The notes: generated by a model from the letters alone, not told the origin. Positions 1 to 9,563 are shown, counted from the stretch's first letter. The stretch is DNA of 64,000 bases from Corynebacterium glyciniphilum AJ 3170 (GCF_000626675.1 NZ_CP006842.1:62001-126000), one strand, 5' to 3'. Made by a program: numbers and translations.

Positions 1-363
1 CTCGCACCCGTCGGACGTACCGCCGTCGACGGCGTTACCGCTGACCCGTGGCTGCTGATCCCTGCGGTGGTCACCGCGTTGATGGCCTCGGTGATCCCGT
101 ACTCACTGGAACTCGCGGCGCTGCGTCGCCTGCCGGCTGCCGTGTTCAGCGTCCTGATCAGCCTGGAACCCGCATTCGCCGCACTCGCCGGGTTCGTCCT
201 GCTCAACCAGGAGATGACGGCGATGCGTGGCGTGACCATCGTGCTGGTGATCACCGCCTCGGTCGGTGTCACCTGGTCGGCGCACCAACGCTCTGTCCGG
301 CCACCGCGGGAAGAGCGCGTGCGACGTCCACTGCTGCGTCGTCGAACACCATCTCCTCAGTGA
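1..363 (+). CDS. EamA/DMT-family permease, C-terminal part (partial)
   Basis: The reading frame is open from base 1 and the start lies outside the window. About 120 residues remain, with hydrophobic segments and the typical end of an EamA (drug/metabolite transporter) half: a segment reading PYSLELAALRRLPAAVFSVL, then SLEPAFAALAGFVLLNQEM and a last membrane helix. These proteins are inner-membrane exporters of small metabolites; no substrate can be named from this fragment. The tail after residue 98 of the visible part is Arg-rich and overlaps the 3' end of the convergent monooxygenase gene by about 95 bases, so the natural stop may have been lost or extended. The family call is fairly firm and the substrate unknown. 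Confidence 0.75.
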   Translation, partial: LAPVGRTAVDGVTADPWLLIPAVVTALMASVIPYSLELAALRRLPAAVFSVLISLEPAFAALAGFVLLNQEMTAMRGVTIVLVITASVGVTWSAHQRSVRPPREERVRRPLLRRRTPSPQ

Positions 364-1873
364 GGTCGCCGCGGGACAGCTCCGGCCATTCGCGCAGGTA
401 GTCCTGGCGGTACAACCACGGAGACCGGTCGCCCTGCCGGGGCGTGATGTGCTCCGAGCGTTTGATGTAGCCCGCCTCGAATTCCAGCAGCGGTCGCCGT
501 CCCACGTCATCGCCGGGGACCACGGGGGCGGCAACTGTCTCGCCACGGTTGACCATGTGGTGCCACAACCGCACCATGTACCGCGCCGTGAGGTCCGCCC
601 GGGTCGTCCAGGACTGGTTGAGGTAACCGACGGTGAAGCTGAGGTTGGGGAGTCCGGACACCAGGACCCCGCGGTAGGCCACGGTCTGTGCCGGATCGAT
701 GCTGCGCCCGTCGACGGCGACCTCTGCACCGCCGAACAACTGCAGCTGCAGACCGGTCGCTGCGATCACTGTGTCCGCCTCCAGAACGGTGCCGTCCGAC
801 AGTCGCACTCCCTCCGGGACGAGGCGGTCGATGGTCGCTGTGACCACCTTCGCGCCCTTGTCCCGGATTGCCGCGAAGATGTCTCCGCCCGGTGCCTTGC
901 ACACGCGCTGGTCCCACGGCTTGTATGGCGGGGTGAAGTCCCGCTTGATCTGCGTGGGTGTCAGCCACCGCAGCTGCAGTGCATGCAGGAAACCGCTGAA
1001 CAGGAACGGTGTTCCCTTGGCGAGGTACCACTGGACCATGTCGCGGGTGATGTGATTGACCCGCGCGACCTTGTGGGCGGCCCGCTTGTTCGGGATCAGG
1101 GTCGTCCAGATCGTCGAAATGGTGTCGAACCGGGGCAATGCGGCGACCCATGTGGGGGTCCGCTGCAGCATCGTGACATCCGCACCGTCCTCCGCCAGCG
1201 CCGGGAGTAAGGTGACCGCGGTGGCGCCGGAACCGATGATCACGATTTTCCGCCCGGCGACGTCCCGCTGCTCGTCCGGATGCCACTGCTGCGCATGGAT
1301 CAGCTGACCCTCGTAATCCTCCTGGCCGTCGAAGTACGGCTGGAACCCGGCCCGGTGGTCGTAGTAGCCGCACGCCATGTGGAGCCGCCGCGTGCGGGTG
1401 ACGGTCTCGGCACCGGCATCATCGGCAGCATCCGGACGGTCATCGGGCCCGTGGCGCCACGCACGGACCGTGGTGACCTCCCAGTGGGGCCCGTGGGCGT
1501 CGGCGTTGGCACCGGTGGTGACGAAGTTGATCCGCTTGACCCAGGTGCTCAACCGGATACGTTGCAGGATCCCGTCCTCCCGGGCAGCCTCGCGCAGGTA
1601 CTCCTTGATGCGTGCCCCGTCGCCGAGGGTGCCCTTGTGCGGCCAGGGCTTGTAGGGCAGCGCGAAACTGGCCATGTCGGAGTCGGAGCGGATCCCGGGG
1701 TAGGTGAAGGTGTTCCACGTGCCGCCGAGGTCATCGTTGGAGTCGACGATTTCCCAGCTCCAGCCGGGGAACTCCGAGACGATGTGGTGGGCGAGGTCAA
1801 TGCCGGCGATCCCGGCACCGACGATCAACAGGTCGAGGACGCGGTCGGTGGTGGTGTCGTTCGCGGTGGTCAT
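269..1873 (-). CDS. Flavin-dependent (Baeyer-Villiger-type) monooxygenase
   Basis: A 534-residue FAD- and NADPH-dependent oxygenase of the EthA/class B monooxygenase type. The N-terminal Rossmann motif GAGIAG binds FAD, GGTWNTFTYPGIRSD follows, and a second dinucleotide motif GSGATA lies near the middle. The family fingerprint FxGxxxHxxxW(P/D) is present in modified form (YEGQLIHAQQWHPD), with Tyr for Phe and WHP for WP. The start was set at the ATG at 1873, directly before the conserved domain; an upstream ATG at 1921 would add 16 residues without homology. Expected reaction: oxygen insertion into a ketone, or oxidation of sulfur or nitrogen, in the cytosol. A paralogue lies at 61.3-62.7 kb. 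The 3' end overlaps the convergent EamA gene. Confidence 0.85.
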   Translation of the reverse strand: MTTANDTTTDRVLDLLIVGAGIAGIDLAHHIVSEFPGWSWEIVDSNDDLGGTWNTFTYPGIRSDSDMASFALPYKPWPHKGTLGDGARIKEYLREAAREDGILQRIRLSTWVKRINFVTTGANADAHGPHWEVTTVRAWRHGPDDRPDAADDAGAETVTRTRRLHMACGYYDHRAGFQPYFDGQEDYEGQLIHAQQWHPDEQRDVAGRKIVIIGSGATAVTLLPALAEDGADVTMLQRTPTWVAALPRFDTISTIWTTLIPNKRAAHKVARVNHITRDMVQWYLAKGTPFLFSGFLHALQLRWLTPTQIKRDFTPPYKPWDQRVCKAPGGDIFAAIRDKGAKVVTATIDRLVPEGVRLSDGTVLEADTVIAATGLQLQLFGGAEVAVDGRSIDPAQTVAYRGVLVSGLPNLSFTVGYLNQSWTTRADLTARYMVRLWHHMVNRGETVAAPVVPGDDVGRRPLLEFEAGYIKRSEHITPRQGDRSPWLYRQDYLREWPELSRGDLTEEMVFDDAAVDVARALPAVAGQSVGAPTR

Positions 1874-2049
1874 GGTCGTCACAATACTGACTAGGTATTG
1901 ATTCCGGAACAAAATGTACAAACTGTCACGGGCTACCCGGTCTCCCCGTCCTCCCTTTGTCCTTCGCTGTGTCGGACAGACGTGTGGGGGTGGTCGTGGC
2001 CCTGAAAACCAACCAGGCGTTGTCGTCCGGCAACAGCGCGCACAGAAGA

Positions 2050-2074
2050 ACCCCCGGGCCAGGGGCCCGGGGGT
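2050..2074 (-). terminator. Intrinsic terminator of the Lys/Ala-rich gene
   Basis: A perfect 11-bp G+C-rich stem (2050-2060 with 2064-2074) and a 3-base loop lie 24 bases beyond the stop of the minus-strand gene ending at 2098. Read on the minus strand the stem is followed by TTCTTCT, a weak T-rich tail. It could also serve the monooxygenase side as an insulator. Confidence 0.7.
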
Positions 2075-2097
2075 CAGTCAGTGAAGCTCAGTGGAGC

Positions 2098-3735
2098 TTA
2101 GAGACGGTGCTTGCCGCCGTCGTCCTCGGGGTCGTCGGCGTTGCCGTCGGTCTTCTCCGCCTTGTCGGCAGCTTTCGGGGCGCCGGGGGCACCGGGTGCG
2201 GCAGGAGCGTTCTTCTTGGCGCCCTGCTTGGCCTCCTTCTTCGCCTCGGCGGCCTTGTCCTGAGCCTTGTCCTTCACCTCAGCCGCCTTCTCTTTGGCCT
2301 CCTCAGCCTTGTCGGCGGCTTTGTCAGCGATGTCCTCGGCCTTCTCCTCAGCCTTGGCTGCCGCGGCCTTCGGCTTCGCGGCGGCGCCGGTGGCGGGAGT
2401 ACCGTTCGTGCGCGGGGACTTCGCCGGGGCGGCGGAACCGCTGCCCTTGGCCTTCTGCGCGACGAAAGCCACAGCGGCGGCGATGATGGCGAGCAACAGG
2501 ACGTTACGTCCCGTGTGCTTCTTCTTGTTCGTCTTCGCTGCCTTCTTCAGCTCCTTCGCGCGGACCTTCTCGGCCTTCTTGGTCGCGGTCTTCTTGATCT
2601 TGCGCTGTGAACGCGACAACTGCTTGTTGGCGGTCTTCGCGTTCTTCTGGGCGAACTTCCTGGCCTTCTTCGCCTGCTTGGCGGCCTTCCTCTTGCCCTT
2701 GGCGCCTTCCTTCTTGGCGGTGTCGCCGACCTCGGAAGCGACCTCAGACGCCTGGGACCAGGCGCTCTCGAGGGACTTGCGTGCGGAGGAGCTGGCCTTG
2801 TCCGCCTTCTTCTTCGCGGCCTGGATGTCCTTGCCGTACTTCTTCTTCAGGTTCTTCTTGCTCTTCTTGGCCGACTTTCCGGCGTCCTTACCCGCCTGCC
2901 GACCGGCTTCTACACCGGTAGCGGCGAGGGCTGCACCAGCCTTGCCGACCTGGGAGGCGCGGTCCCGGGCATCGTCGATCGCATCGCTGACGGCGTCGGA
3001 CTCGAGGAAGGCAGAGCCGCGCTCCTGAGCCTGCGACAACAGCTCGCCCCCGCGCTCAGCCGCCGTGCGCCCCCAGCGGGTGACGGTGTCGGAGAGATCC
3101 GCGTCCGGAGCCTGGCGAACCTGATCGGCCAGGGCGTTTGCGCGGTCCCCGGCGGCGGAGGTGACGGCCGAGAGCTGCTTCTCCACGAAATCGCGGGGGC
3201 TCTCCTTCTTACCGGCGGCCTTCTTGGCCACCTTGTGCTGACGCTTCAGAGCCTTCGCCTGGGTCTTGTCGGCCTTCGCGCGGCGCTTCTCAGCCTTCGA
3301 GGAGATCTTGTCGGCCTTCTTGGTGGCCTTCGACGCCTTCTTGCTGAGCTTCTCGGCCTTGCTGTCCTTCAGAGTCTCCAGAGTATTCTCGGCCTCCTGT
3401 ACGGCCTGGTCGAGACCCTGCGTGGTGTCATTCTTGATGGCGTTGCTCACCGTATTTCCTTTCGAGGCGGTACTTTTGTCAGACGTCGTGGGAGCCGTGG
3501 AAGGCCGCGGTCGGGCTGCCCGGTCCTCGGCGAGGAGCTGTTCAACGATCAGCCGCTGGTGGCCCGGCGCCGAGGACAGGTCCCGTGAAGCTCCCGTGTT
3601 GTCGGCTGTGGGGCGGAGAGCGTAGAGACCGGAGAGGTCACGGACGTCTCCTTTCCTGCGTTTGCTGCCGCCGCCGAGGACCGACGAGACCTGCCGTGCG
3701 GCACGTAACGCGGTGAATGCGGTGTTCGGGTCCAT
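2098..3735 (-). CDS. Lys/Ala-rich single-pass membrane protein
   Basis: A 545-residue protein of very biased composition. Residues about 110-180, 285-320 and 345-410 are dense in Lys and Ala with coiled-coil or histone-H1-like character. One hydrophobic segment at about 411-427 (NVLLLAIIAAAVAFVA) is followed by an Ala/Glu/Lys-rich tail (465-520) with heptad-like repeats. The basic part is presumably cytoplasmic and could touch nucleic acid or the acidic membrane face; this is inference. The ATG at 3735 has a GGAG site. A second good site (AAAGGAAA, 3455-3462) precedes an in-frame GTG at 3450, so a shorter product may be made. Position beside ppiA and crgA suggests an envelope or division context. 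Function is not recognised. Confidence 0.75.
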   Translation of the reverse strand: MDPNTAFTALRAARQVSSVLGGGSKRRKGDVRDLSGLYALRPTADNTGASRDLSSAPGHQRLIVEQLLAEDRAARPRPSTAPTTSDKSTASKGNTVSNAIKNDTTQGLDQAVQEAENTLETLKDSKAEKLSKKASKATKKADKISSKAEKRRAKADKTQAKALKRQHKVAKKAAGKKESPRDFVEKQLSAVTSAAGDRANALADQVRQAPDADLSDTVTRWGRTAAERGGELLSQAQERGSAFLESDAVSDAIDDARDRASQVGKAGAALAATGVEAGRQAGKDAGKSAKKSKKNLKKKYGKDIQAAKKKADKASSSARKSLESAWSQASEVASEVGDTAKKEGAKGKRKAAKQAKKARKFAQKNAKTANKQLSRSQRKIKKTATKKAEKVRAKELKKAAKTNKKKHTGRNVLLLAIIAAAVAFVAQKAKGSGSAAPAKSPRTNGTPATGAAAKPKAAAAKAEEKAEDIADKAADKAEEAKEKAAEVKDKAQDKAAEAKKEAKQGAKKNAPAAPGAPGAPKAADKAEKTDGNADDPEDDGGKHRL

Positions 3736-3949
3736 GGACCGTGCGTCTCCTTCTCATTCTCGGCGGCCGACCTGCGGGAGCCGCGGGACCCGCGCGGTTG
3801 GCGGATCGGTCGGTTGTCTGTCACTTCTCTAACGGTTCTTCTGTCGACACAAAATGGGTCGTCATCCAACGATAACCAAATCTGCGTCCGAGGGTAGTCG
3901 GAATCGGACGATCAGGGGTGTCGGACCGCTGTCCGGTAGCCTTGCCCCC

Positions 3950-4483
3950 ATGACTGTTCAGAAAACCGCGACAGCGACCCTGCACACCAACCACGGCGAC
4001 ATCGCCATCGACCTCTTCGGTGACCACTCGCCGGCCACCGTGAACAACTTCGTCGGCCTGGCCACCGGCGACAAGGAGAAGGCCCCCTACACCACGGAGA
4101 ACGCCTCGGGCACTACGGAAGGACCGTTCTTCGACGGTGCGATCTTCCATCGCATCATCGACGGCTTCATGGTCCAGGGCGGCGACCCGACCGGCACCGG
4201 CCGTGGTGGCCCGGGCTATGAGTTCGCCAACGAGAACCACCCGGAACTGCAGTTCGACCGTCCCTTCCTCGTGGCCATGGCGAACGCCGGCCGCGACACC
4301 AACGGTTCCCAGTTCTTTATCACCGTCGGTGCACACCCGCACCTCAACGGCGGGTACACCATCTTCGGCGAGGTCACCGACAAGGAGTCCCAGAAGGTCG
4401 TCGCCAAGATCTCCCGTGTGTCGACCAAGCAGATGGACCGTCCCGACGAGGACGTCGTCATCGAGTCCGTGGACGTGGCCTGA
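3950..4483 (+). CDS. ppiA: Peptidyl-prolyl cis-trans isomerase (cyclophilin)
   Basis: A 177-residue cytosolic cyclophilin that catalyses cis-trans isomerisation of X-Pro bonds. Diagnostic elements are FFDGAIFHRIIDGFMVQGGD, GPGYEFANE, and MANAGRDTNGSQFFIT, which includes the catalytic/binding residues Arg in FHR, Gln in VQGGD and Phe in QFFIT. The start was placed at ATG 3950 because the cyclophilin fold begins at once; the frame is open further up (to 3854) but that part has no homology. This gene normally heads the crgA-pknB neighbourhood in corynebacteria and mycobacteria. The rhomboid gene follows closely and may be translationally coupled. Confidence 0.95.
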   Translation: MTVQKTATATLHTNHGDIAIDLFGDHSPATVNNFVGLATGDKEKAPYTTENASGTTEGPFFDGAIFHRIIDGFMVQGGDPTGTGRGGPGYEFANENHPELQFDRPFLVAMANAGRDTNGSQFFITVGAHPHLNGGYTIFGEVTDKESQKVVAKISRVSTKQMDRPDEDVVIESVDVA

Positions 4484-4530
4484 TCATCAGGCGTTTCTTC
4501 GCTGGGGCTCCGGCCACGGCGAGTCTGATC

Positions 4531-5100
4531 GTGGCCTGCCTGGTGGCCTACGTTGTCACCGGGATAGACAGCGGGAGCCTGGCCCGGCCCGCGTCAGCGC
4601 CAGGGGTGGCCTGGGACCTGATGGTCGACCCAGTCGCCGTTACCGGCGACGGACAGTGGTGGCGACTTGTCACTGGGGCGTTCGTCCACCTCGACCCCGG
4701 TCATCTTCTGATGAACATGCTGCTCATCGGACTGATCGGACGCGAGCTGGAACGGGCCTACGGGACGTTCGCCATGGTGGTGTCCATGGTCCTCTGTGCC
4801 GTCGGCGGCGGGCTTGCGGTGATGTGGCTGCAGCCTGACAGTGTTGTCGGCGGGGCATCGACCATCGGTTATGGCATGTTCGCCATGCTCGTCGGACTCT
4901 CCCTCGAGCGGCGGACGGACGTCCGGGCACCACTGGTGCTCATCGTGATCAATCTGCTGTATTCAGTCACCGCCGGTGGGGTGTCCCTGCCCGGTCACCT
5001 CGGCGGTCTCGCCGCCGGTGCGGTGATCGCCGTCGTGCTGACCGCGACCCGTCGGCGGCGTACTACTTCCATCCCATGGTCATCAACAGACCCACGATGA
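4531..5100 (+). CDS. Rhomboid-family intramembrane serine protease
   Basis: About 189 residues with five or six membrane helices. The rhomboid hallmarks are a Trp-Arg-Leu-rich loop followed by [11 protein letters not shown], the serine motif GGASTIGYG (normally GxSxxxG) and the histidine in [11 protein letters not shown]. Together these give the Ser-His dyad that cleaves substrates inside the membrane. The start is uncertain. GTG 4531 lies inside the first hydrophobic segment, and in-frame codons back to about 4480, overlapping the ppiA stop, would complete this helix, so a non-ATG start or coupling to ppiA is possible. The 3' end overlaps the convergent crgA by 38 bases. Corynebacterial synteny supports the call. 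Confidence 0.85.
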   Translation: MACLVAYVVTGIDSGSLARPASAPGVAWDLMVDPVAVTGDGQWWRLVTGAFVHLDPGHLLMNMLLIGLIGRELERAYGTFAMVVSMVLCAVGGGLAVMWLQPDSVVGGASTIGYGMFAMLVGLSLERRTDVRAPLVLIVINLLYSVTAGGVSLPGHLGGLAAGAVIAVVLTATRRRRTTSIPWSSTDPR

Positions 5101-5347
5101 AGAGCCCGAAGCCGATCAGGTAGTTCCAGGCGTTCAGGTCCGCCATGAACGGGATGTTCGGTCCAGCGATGTAGTTGACGACCAGCCAGGCCAATCCCAG
5201 CAGCATGAGACCGAGCATGAGCACGATGTACCAACGCGGCGTACCGGTCGCATTGAGCTTGACCGGTGTGCGGCGGTCGGCGGCGGATGCGCCGACGGAG
5301 GTGGCGGAGTTGTCCTCCGGCGAATCGGAGATCCGAGACTTCGGCAT
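5063..5347 (-). CDS. crgA: Cell division protein CrgA
   Basis: A 94-residue actinobacterial septation protein with a polar N-terminus ([12 protein letters not shown]) and two membrane helices (about residues 38-60 and 73-92) around [20 protein letters not shown], matching the CrgA family. CrgA interacts with FtsZ and FtsQ/FtsI partners and helps place peptidoglycan synthesis. It lies convergent to the rhomboid gene and divergent from trpG/pabA, its usual position. A 38-base overlap with the rhomboid 3' end is unusual but plausible. Confidence 0.93.
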   Translation of the reverse strand: MPKSRISDSPEDNSATSVGASAADRRTPVKLNATGTPRWYIVLMLGLMLLGLAWLVVNYIAGPNIPFMADLNAWNYLIGFGLFIVGLLMTMGWK

Positions 5348-5438
5348 GTATATCCCTCACTGACATGGTGACGTGTTCGAACTGAACCAACCCTACCAGC
5401 ACGAACTGCCGTTTCCTCTACGGGATAGGATGTGCGGT

Positions 5439-6113
5439 ATGCACATCCTCGTCATCGACAACTACGACAGTTTCGTCTATAACCTCGTGCAGTACCTCGG
5501 GGAACTCGGCGAGGACTGCACTGTGTGGCGTAATGACGCGGCGGAGCTCGGTTCCACCGGTGAGGACCTGGTCAGCGCGCTGGCGGGCTTTGACGCCGTG
5601 CTGATCTCCCCGGGGCCGGGCGACCCGACGTCGGCGGGACGCACCCTCGACGTTATCGCGCACTGTGCCGCCTACCGTGTGCCGCTACTGGGTGTCTGCC
5701 TCGGGCACCAGGCACTGGCACAGCACTTCGGCGCCGACGTGGTCCGTGCCGACGAGATCTTCCACGGTAAGACCAGTCCCGTCACCCACGACGGGACGGG
5801 TGTCCTTGCCGGGATCCCCAGTCCGTTCACCGTCGCGCGGTACCACTCCCTGACGGTGGATCCGGTGACGGTCCCCGCCGAGCTCATTGTCACGGGCCGG
5901 GTGGCATCCGGGATGATCATGGCGATGCGCCACGAGACCCTCCCACTCCATTCGGTGCAGTTTCACCCCGAGTCGGTGATGACCGGGAACGGCCACCGCA
6001 TTCTGGCGAACTGGCTCGGCGATGCCGGACGACCTGTTGACGAGGCTGAACTTTCTCGATTGGCGGAGCGGCATGCTGCGACATTGGCGGGGGCGACCGC
6101 AGTCGCGGGCTGA
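5439..6113 (+). CDS. pabA: Glutamine amidotransferase, aminodeoxychorismate/anthranilate synthase component II
   Basis: A 224-residue class I glutamine amidotransferase that supplies ammonia to chorismate for 4-amino-4-deoxychorismate or anthranilate. It starts MHILVIDNYDSFVYNL. The catalytic Cys lies in LGVCLGHQAL and the His-Glu pair in SVQFHPESVM. ATG 5439 was chosen because the fold starts here and an AGGA-type site precedes it; the open frame from 5373 adds 22 residues without homology. The gene normally sits directly beside pknB in this family; here about 16 kb separates the two. Whether it serves folate (pabA) or tryptophan (trpG) synthesis cannot be told from sequence, and it may serve both. 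Confidence 0.92.
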   Translation: MHILVIDNYDSFVYNLVQYLGELGEDCTVWRNDAAELGSTGEDLVSALAGFDAVLISPGPGDPTSAGRTLDVIAHCAAYRVPLLGVCLGHQALAQHFGADVVRADEIFHGKTSPVTHDGTGVLAGIPSPFTVARYHSLTVDPVTVPAELIVTGRVASGMIMAMRHETLPLHSVQFHPESVMTGNGHRILANWLGDAGRPVDEAELSRLAERHAATLAGATAVAG

Positions 6114-6125
6114 ATAATCGATTAT
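6114..6125. promoter_or_regulatory. AT-rich palindrome ahead of the CoA-transferase operon
   Basis: ATAATCGATTAT is a perfect 12-base palindrome immediately after the pabA stop, in an AT-rich intergenic stretch (6114-6219) that must carry the scoA promoter. An 11-base piece of it recurs upstream of the gntR gene at 20313-20323. It could be an operator; this is inference only. Confidence 0.35.
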
Positions 6126-6219
6126 ATGGAATCTATGTGATTTTTAAGCGAAAAATAGTACAGTAGATCCTGTTGCGCCGAGGTCGTAGCGAGTCGGTGC
6201 GGAAACAGGAGGATCTATC

Positions 6220-6999
6220 GTGGAAGAGCACAGGGAAGTGCCCACACAAGAGCGAGGGAAAGTGGTCGGGTCGGCCGCCGAGGCGGTGATCGACGTCGCC
6301 GCGGGTTCGAGGCTGGCCGTCGGTGGTTTCGGTCTGGTCGGGGTCCCCGACAGGTTGATCGCCGCACTGGTCGACACCGGTGTCGGTGAGTTGGAGGTGT
6401 TCTCCAACAACTGCGGGGTCGATGATTGGGGCCTAGGGCTCCTGCTTGCGCAGCACCGGATCCGACGTGTCGTCGCCTCCTACGTCGGGGAGAACAAGGA
6501 GTTTGCGCGCCAATATCTCGCCGGTGAGTTGGAGGTCGAGCTGACTCCCCAGGGGACATTGGCGGAGAAGCTGCGGGCTGCCGGAACCGGTGTGCCGGCG
6601 TTTTACACCCCGGCAGGTGTGGGCACACCGATCGCGGAAGGTGGGCTGCCCTGGAGGTACAACGCGGACGGCACCGTCGCCGTCGCCTCGCCGCCCAAGG
6701 AGATCCGGGAATTCCGCGGACGTCGCTACGTTCTCGAGGAGGCACTGCAGGCTGACGTCGCACTCGTCCACGCCATCCGCGGTGACACTGAGGGCAACCT
6801 GGTCTTCGCTAAGACGGCGATGAACTTCAACCCCCTGTGTGCGATGGCCGGCACGGTGACGATCGCTGAAGTCGAGGAACTCGTGGAGCCAGGGGAGATC
6901 GACCCGGCGGAGGTGCACCTGCCGGGCATCTTCGTGCAGAGGATCGTGGAGACCGGTCCGCAGGAAAAGAGGATCGAGAAGAGGACGGTGGCGTCGTGA
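6220..6999 (+). CDS. 3-oxoacid/3-oxoadipate CoA-transferase, subunit A
   Basis: The 259-residue alpha subunit of a family I CoA-transferase. It moves CoA from succinyl-CoA to acetoacetate (ScoA) or 3-oxoadipate (PcaI). Diagnostic segments are [13 protein letters not shown] near the N-terminus, [15 protein letters not shown], and [15 protein letters not shown]. The GTG start at 6220 has an excellent AGGAGG site (6207-6212). The coding region overlaps the next gene by four bases (GTGA), which implies co-translation of the two subunits. The sequence does not decide between ketone-body and beta-ketoadipate use; no other protocatechuate genes are in the window. Confidence 0.9.
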   Translation: MEEHREVPTQERGKVVGSAAEAVIDVAAGSRLAVGGFGLVGVPDRLIAALVDTGVGELEVFSNNCGVDDWGLGLLLAQHRIRRVVASYVGENKEFARQYLAGELEVELTPQGTLAEKLRAAGTGVPAFYTPAGVGTPIAEGGLPWRYNADGTVAVASPPKEIREFRGRRYVLEEALQADVALVHAIRGDTEGNLVFAKTAMNFNPLCAMAGTVTIAEVEELVEPGEIDPAEVHLPGIFVQRIVETGPQEKRIEKRTVAS

Positions 7000-7655
7000 G
7001 TTGGACACGTGAAGAGATGGCTGCACGTGCAGCGCAGGAGATGGAACCGGGACAGTACGTGAACCTCGGTATCGGCCTGCCGACGCTGATTCCTGACCAT
7101 CTTCCGGCAGGGGTGAAGGTCACACTCCACAGCGAGAACGGGATCCTGGGCACCGGGCCTTATCCCGCGGACGACAAGGTGGACCCTGACCTCATCAACG
7201 CCGGTAAGGAGACGGTGACGGTGAACCCTGGGGCGTCCTTCTTCGACTCGGCATTGTCTTTCGGGATGATCCGGGGTGGGCACGTCGATGTGGCAGTGCT
7301 GGGCGGTATGCAGGTCTCGCGACGTGGTGACCTGGCCAACTGGATGGTTCCCGGCAAGATGGTCAAGGGGATGGGTGGTGCGATGGACCTGGTCCACGGC
7401 GCCGGGCGTGTCATCGTGGTGATGAGCCATACAGCACGGGACGGTTCAGCGAAGATCCTGACGGAGTGCGATCTGCCGTTGACCGGGCAGAGTGTCGTGG
7501 ACCGGATCATCACGGACCTCGCTGTCATTGACGTTGACCGGACCGCTGATCCTGCAGGACGGTTGGTTCTGCGGGAGACGGCGCCCGGAGTTACGGTCGA
7601 GGAGGTCATCGGTGCGACAGGGGCGGAACTGGACATTGACCCAGCAGGGTCCTAG
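6996..7655 (+). CDS. 3-oxoacid/3-oxoadipate CoA-transferase, subunit B
   Basis: The 219-residue beta subunit that carries the catalytic glutamate (Glu47 in the motif SENGILG), which forms the CoA-thioester intermediate. [12 protein letters not shown] near the N-terminus and [19 protein letters not shown] are family signatures. The GTG start overlaps the stop of subunit A (GTGA). The gene ends 14 bases before the convergent regulator gene. The pair forms a two-gene operon whose promoter should lie in 6114-6219. Confidence 0.92.
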   Translation: MSWTREEMAARAAQEMEPGQYVNLGIGLPTLIPDHLPAGVKVTLHSENGILGTGPYPADDKVDPDLINAGKETVTVNPGASFFDSALSFGMIRGGHVDVAVLGGMQVSRRGDLANWMVPGKMVKGMGGAMDLVHGAGRVIVVMSHTARDGSAKILTECDLPLTGQSVVDRIITDLAVIDVDRTADPAGRLVLRETAPGVTVEEVIGATGAELDIDPAGS

Positions 7656-7669
7656 CCCGCGCTCCAGGT

Positions 7670-9409
7670 CTACCCGGTGGCGTCAAGATATCGCTTCCAC
7701 TGTAGAAGCATGACGGTCTCCGAGATGTCATCGTACGATCGGAGGTTCAGACCGCTGAGGGCGGCGATGCGACGAAGGCGTTGGTGCACGGTATTCCGGT
7801 GAACGACCAGCCGTGACGCAGCTTCGTCGGCGGAGCCACCGGCGTCTACGTACGCCTCCAAGGTCTGGATGAGGTCTGTGTCGTGCTGGCGGTCATAGGC
7901 GGTCACCGCCCCGAGACGGTCGTTGAGGATAGTTTCCAGCTCTGGTCGGGGTACATGGACACAGAGACTGGCGGCTGTTCCCAGGTCGCTGTAGGACACT
8001 GCTTCGCCGCCCCGTGAGGTGGAAGCGGCGTAGCGAGCCTGCGTCAGATGTGTCTGCATGTTGGAGATTCCGGTGAAACGGCGGCTGATCCCGACTGCGA
8101 TCAGCCCCGGGTGACGCTCCACATCGAGTACGGGGCGATGCCGCGAGGAAGGCTGGTCGAGAAGGAGGATAGCTTCGTTGCCTACAGCGGTGCTGGTGAC
8201 GACGTCTGTCCAGCGGTGGACGCGATGACGGGTTCGGGATGAGAAATCCAGCGCTTCAGAGGCAGTCGTGAACCGGGCTATGGCCAACCCCAACTGCGGG
8301 AAAGAGCCGATCCCCAGTACGTCGGCAGCGACTGTTCTCTGAGTATCGCTGAGCATGCCGGAGCAGAGAGCCAGCAGTGCATACGGGCGAGCGACACGTG
8401 ACGAGGTGCGGTCTTCGACGCGGCGCGCGAGGACCGGCACGAGAATGCGACGCGCGAAGTCGAGGAAGGGTGCTGGATCATGGGGCGAAAGGGCGTCCGG
8501 ACTGAAGATGAGTGTGCCGAGCGGACCATGCGTGTCGTCAATGGCGACGGACTGACAGTCGCTACTGGACGGAGTATTGAGGAGTTTCTTGACTGCATCT
8601 ACGGGCCCGTCCGAGGCGAGCGTCCCGTTCTGCTCATCCAGGATGGCTACGGCGCATTGCAGGTGGTCCGCCAGTACCCGGGTAATGCCGCTGAGCGCGG
8701 CGGCGGGCGGTTGTGCACAACATTCCGCCACTTCGGACTGGAATGCGGAGACGGAAGTCGCAACGGCACGTTGCCGATCGGAAAGGGAACGCGCTGCCGC
8801 GGCGTCCGCATTTCTGGCCGACATCTGTTCTGCGCGTCGGGCCGATTCGATCGCCAGGGCGCTGAGCCGTCCGACGACCTCCAGCGTCAGGAGTTGCGCT
8901 TCTTTCGGAGTGAACTCCTGGATCCAGTAGCAGTTGAGGACGCCGAGAACAGTCGATCGTCTGACCAGGGGAAGGCTGAGCATCGACACGATCCCCTGCC
9001 GTCTGAAGTGCTGTTGCCAGGGAGCATCTCCCGTGGCATCTGCCCGCGAGACGACCTGGAGCCGTCCGACGAGAAAGGCATCCACACTGGGCGGACGATG
9101 CCCGGGAACGGGGCCGGTGATCGACACAGAGGTGAGGTCGAGAACCTCATCCCCGAGGAAGGCACCATGGTCGCTACTGCTGACGATGCGCAGGGTGCGT
9201 CCCTGTTCGTCGGGGAGACGGACGCAGGCGTACTCGCAGTGCATGACAGAGAGGACGGTCCGACATAGTTGCGCGATCGTCTCCTCAAGGGAGGTGAATC
9301 CGTCGACACTGTCCGCGACTTCAGTAAGGAGGAGAAGTCGGTCAAGCTCACTGACCTGGTCAGAGGCAGGAATGCTGAGGTGGGGAGGTGTCGATTCGGA
9401 ACGGTTCAC
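7670..9409 (-). CDS. GAF-domain transcriptional regulator with PucR-type C-terminal HTH
   Basis: A 579-residue protein. An N-terminal GAF-like sensor (about residues 20-170) precedes a long middle part and a C-terminal PucR/CdaR-type helix-turn-helix (LIQTLEAYVDAGGSADEAAS, then HRNTVHQRLRRI). Such proteins usually activate catabolic genes when a small aromatic or acid ligand binds. GTG 9409 was chosen because GGAG sits at the right distance; the frame is open to 9472. It is convergent to the CoA-transferase genes and divergent from the MFS carrier, with a 154-base shared control region. It probably controls one or both flanking operons. Confidence 0.85.
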   Translation of the reverse strand: MNRSESTPPHLSIPASDQVSELDRLLLLTEVADSVDGFTSLEETIAQLCRTVLSVMHCEYACVRLPDEQGRTLRIVSSSDHGAFLGDEVLDLTSVSITGPVPGHRPPSVDAFLVGRLQVVSRADATGDAPWQQHFRRQGIVSMLSLPLVRRSTVLGVLNCYWIQEFTPKEAQLLTLEVVGRLSALAIESARRAEQMSARNADAAAARSLSDRQRAVATSVSAFQSEVAECCAQPPAAALSGITRVLADHLQCAVAILDEQNGTLASDGPVDAVKKLLNTPSSSDCQSVAIDDTHGPLGTLIFSPDALSPHDPAPFLDFARRILVPVLARRVEDRTSSRVARPYALLALCSGMLSDTQRTVAADVLGIGSFPQLGLAIARFTTASEALDFSSRTRHRVHRWTDVVTSTAVGNEAILLLDQPSSRHRPVLDVERHPGLIAVGISRRFTGISNMQTHLTQARYAASTSRGGEAVSYSDLGTAASLCVHVPRPELETILNDRLGAVTAYDRQHDTDLIQTLEAYVDAGGSADEAASRLVVHRNTVHQRLRRIAALSGLNLRSYDDISETVMLLQWKRYLDATG

Positions 9410-9563
9410 GCGTTCTCCAGGTGAGTGTGTGGCAGTACATAGCAGGAGCAAGTTTAGTGTTACGACAAACATTTTTCCCGTGCAACTGACGCTCTAGTTT
9501 TGGATATGCGCCACAGACAATGTGAGCGTCGTCATAGTAGATCACTCCCCTTACGGAGGCAGC

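Noticed and set aside
3854-3949. N-terminal extension of ppiA
   Set aside because: The 32 extra residues have no cyclophilin homology, and ATG 3950 fits the family start.
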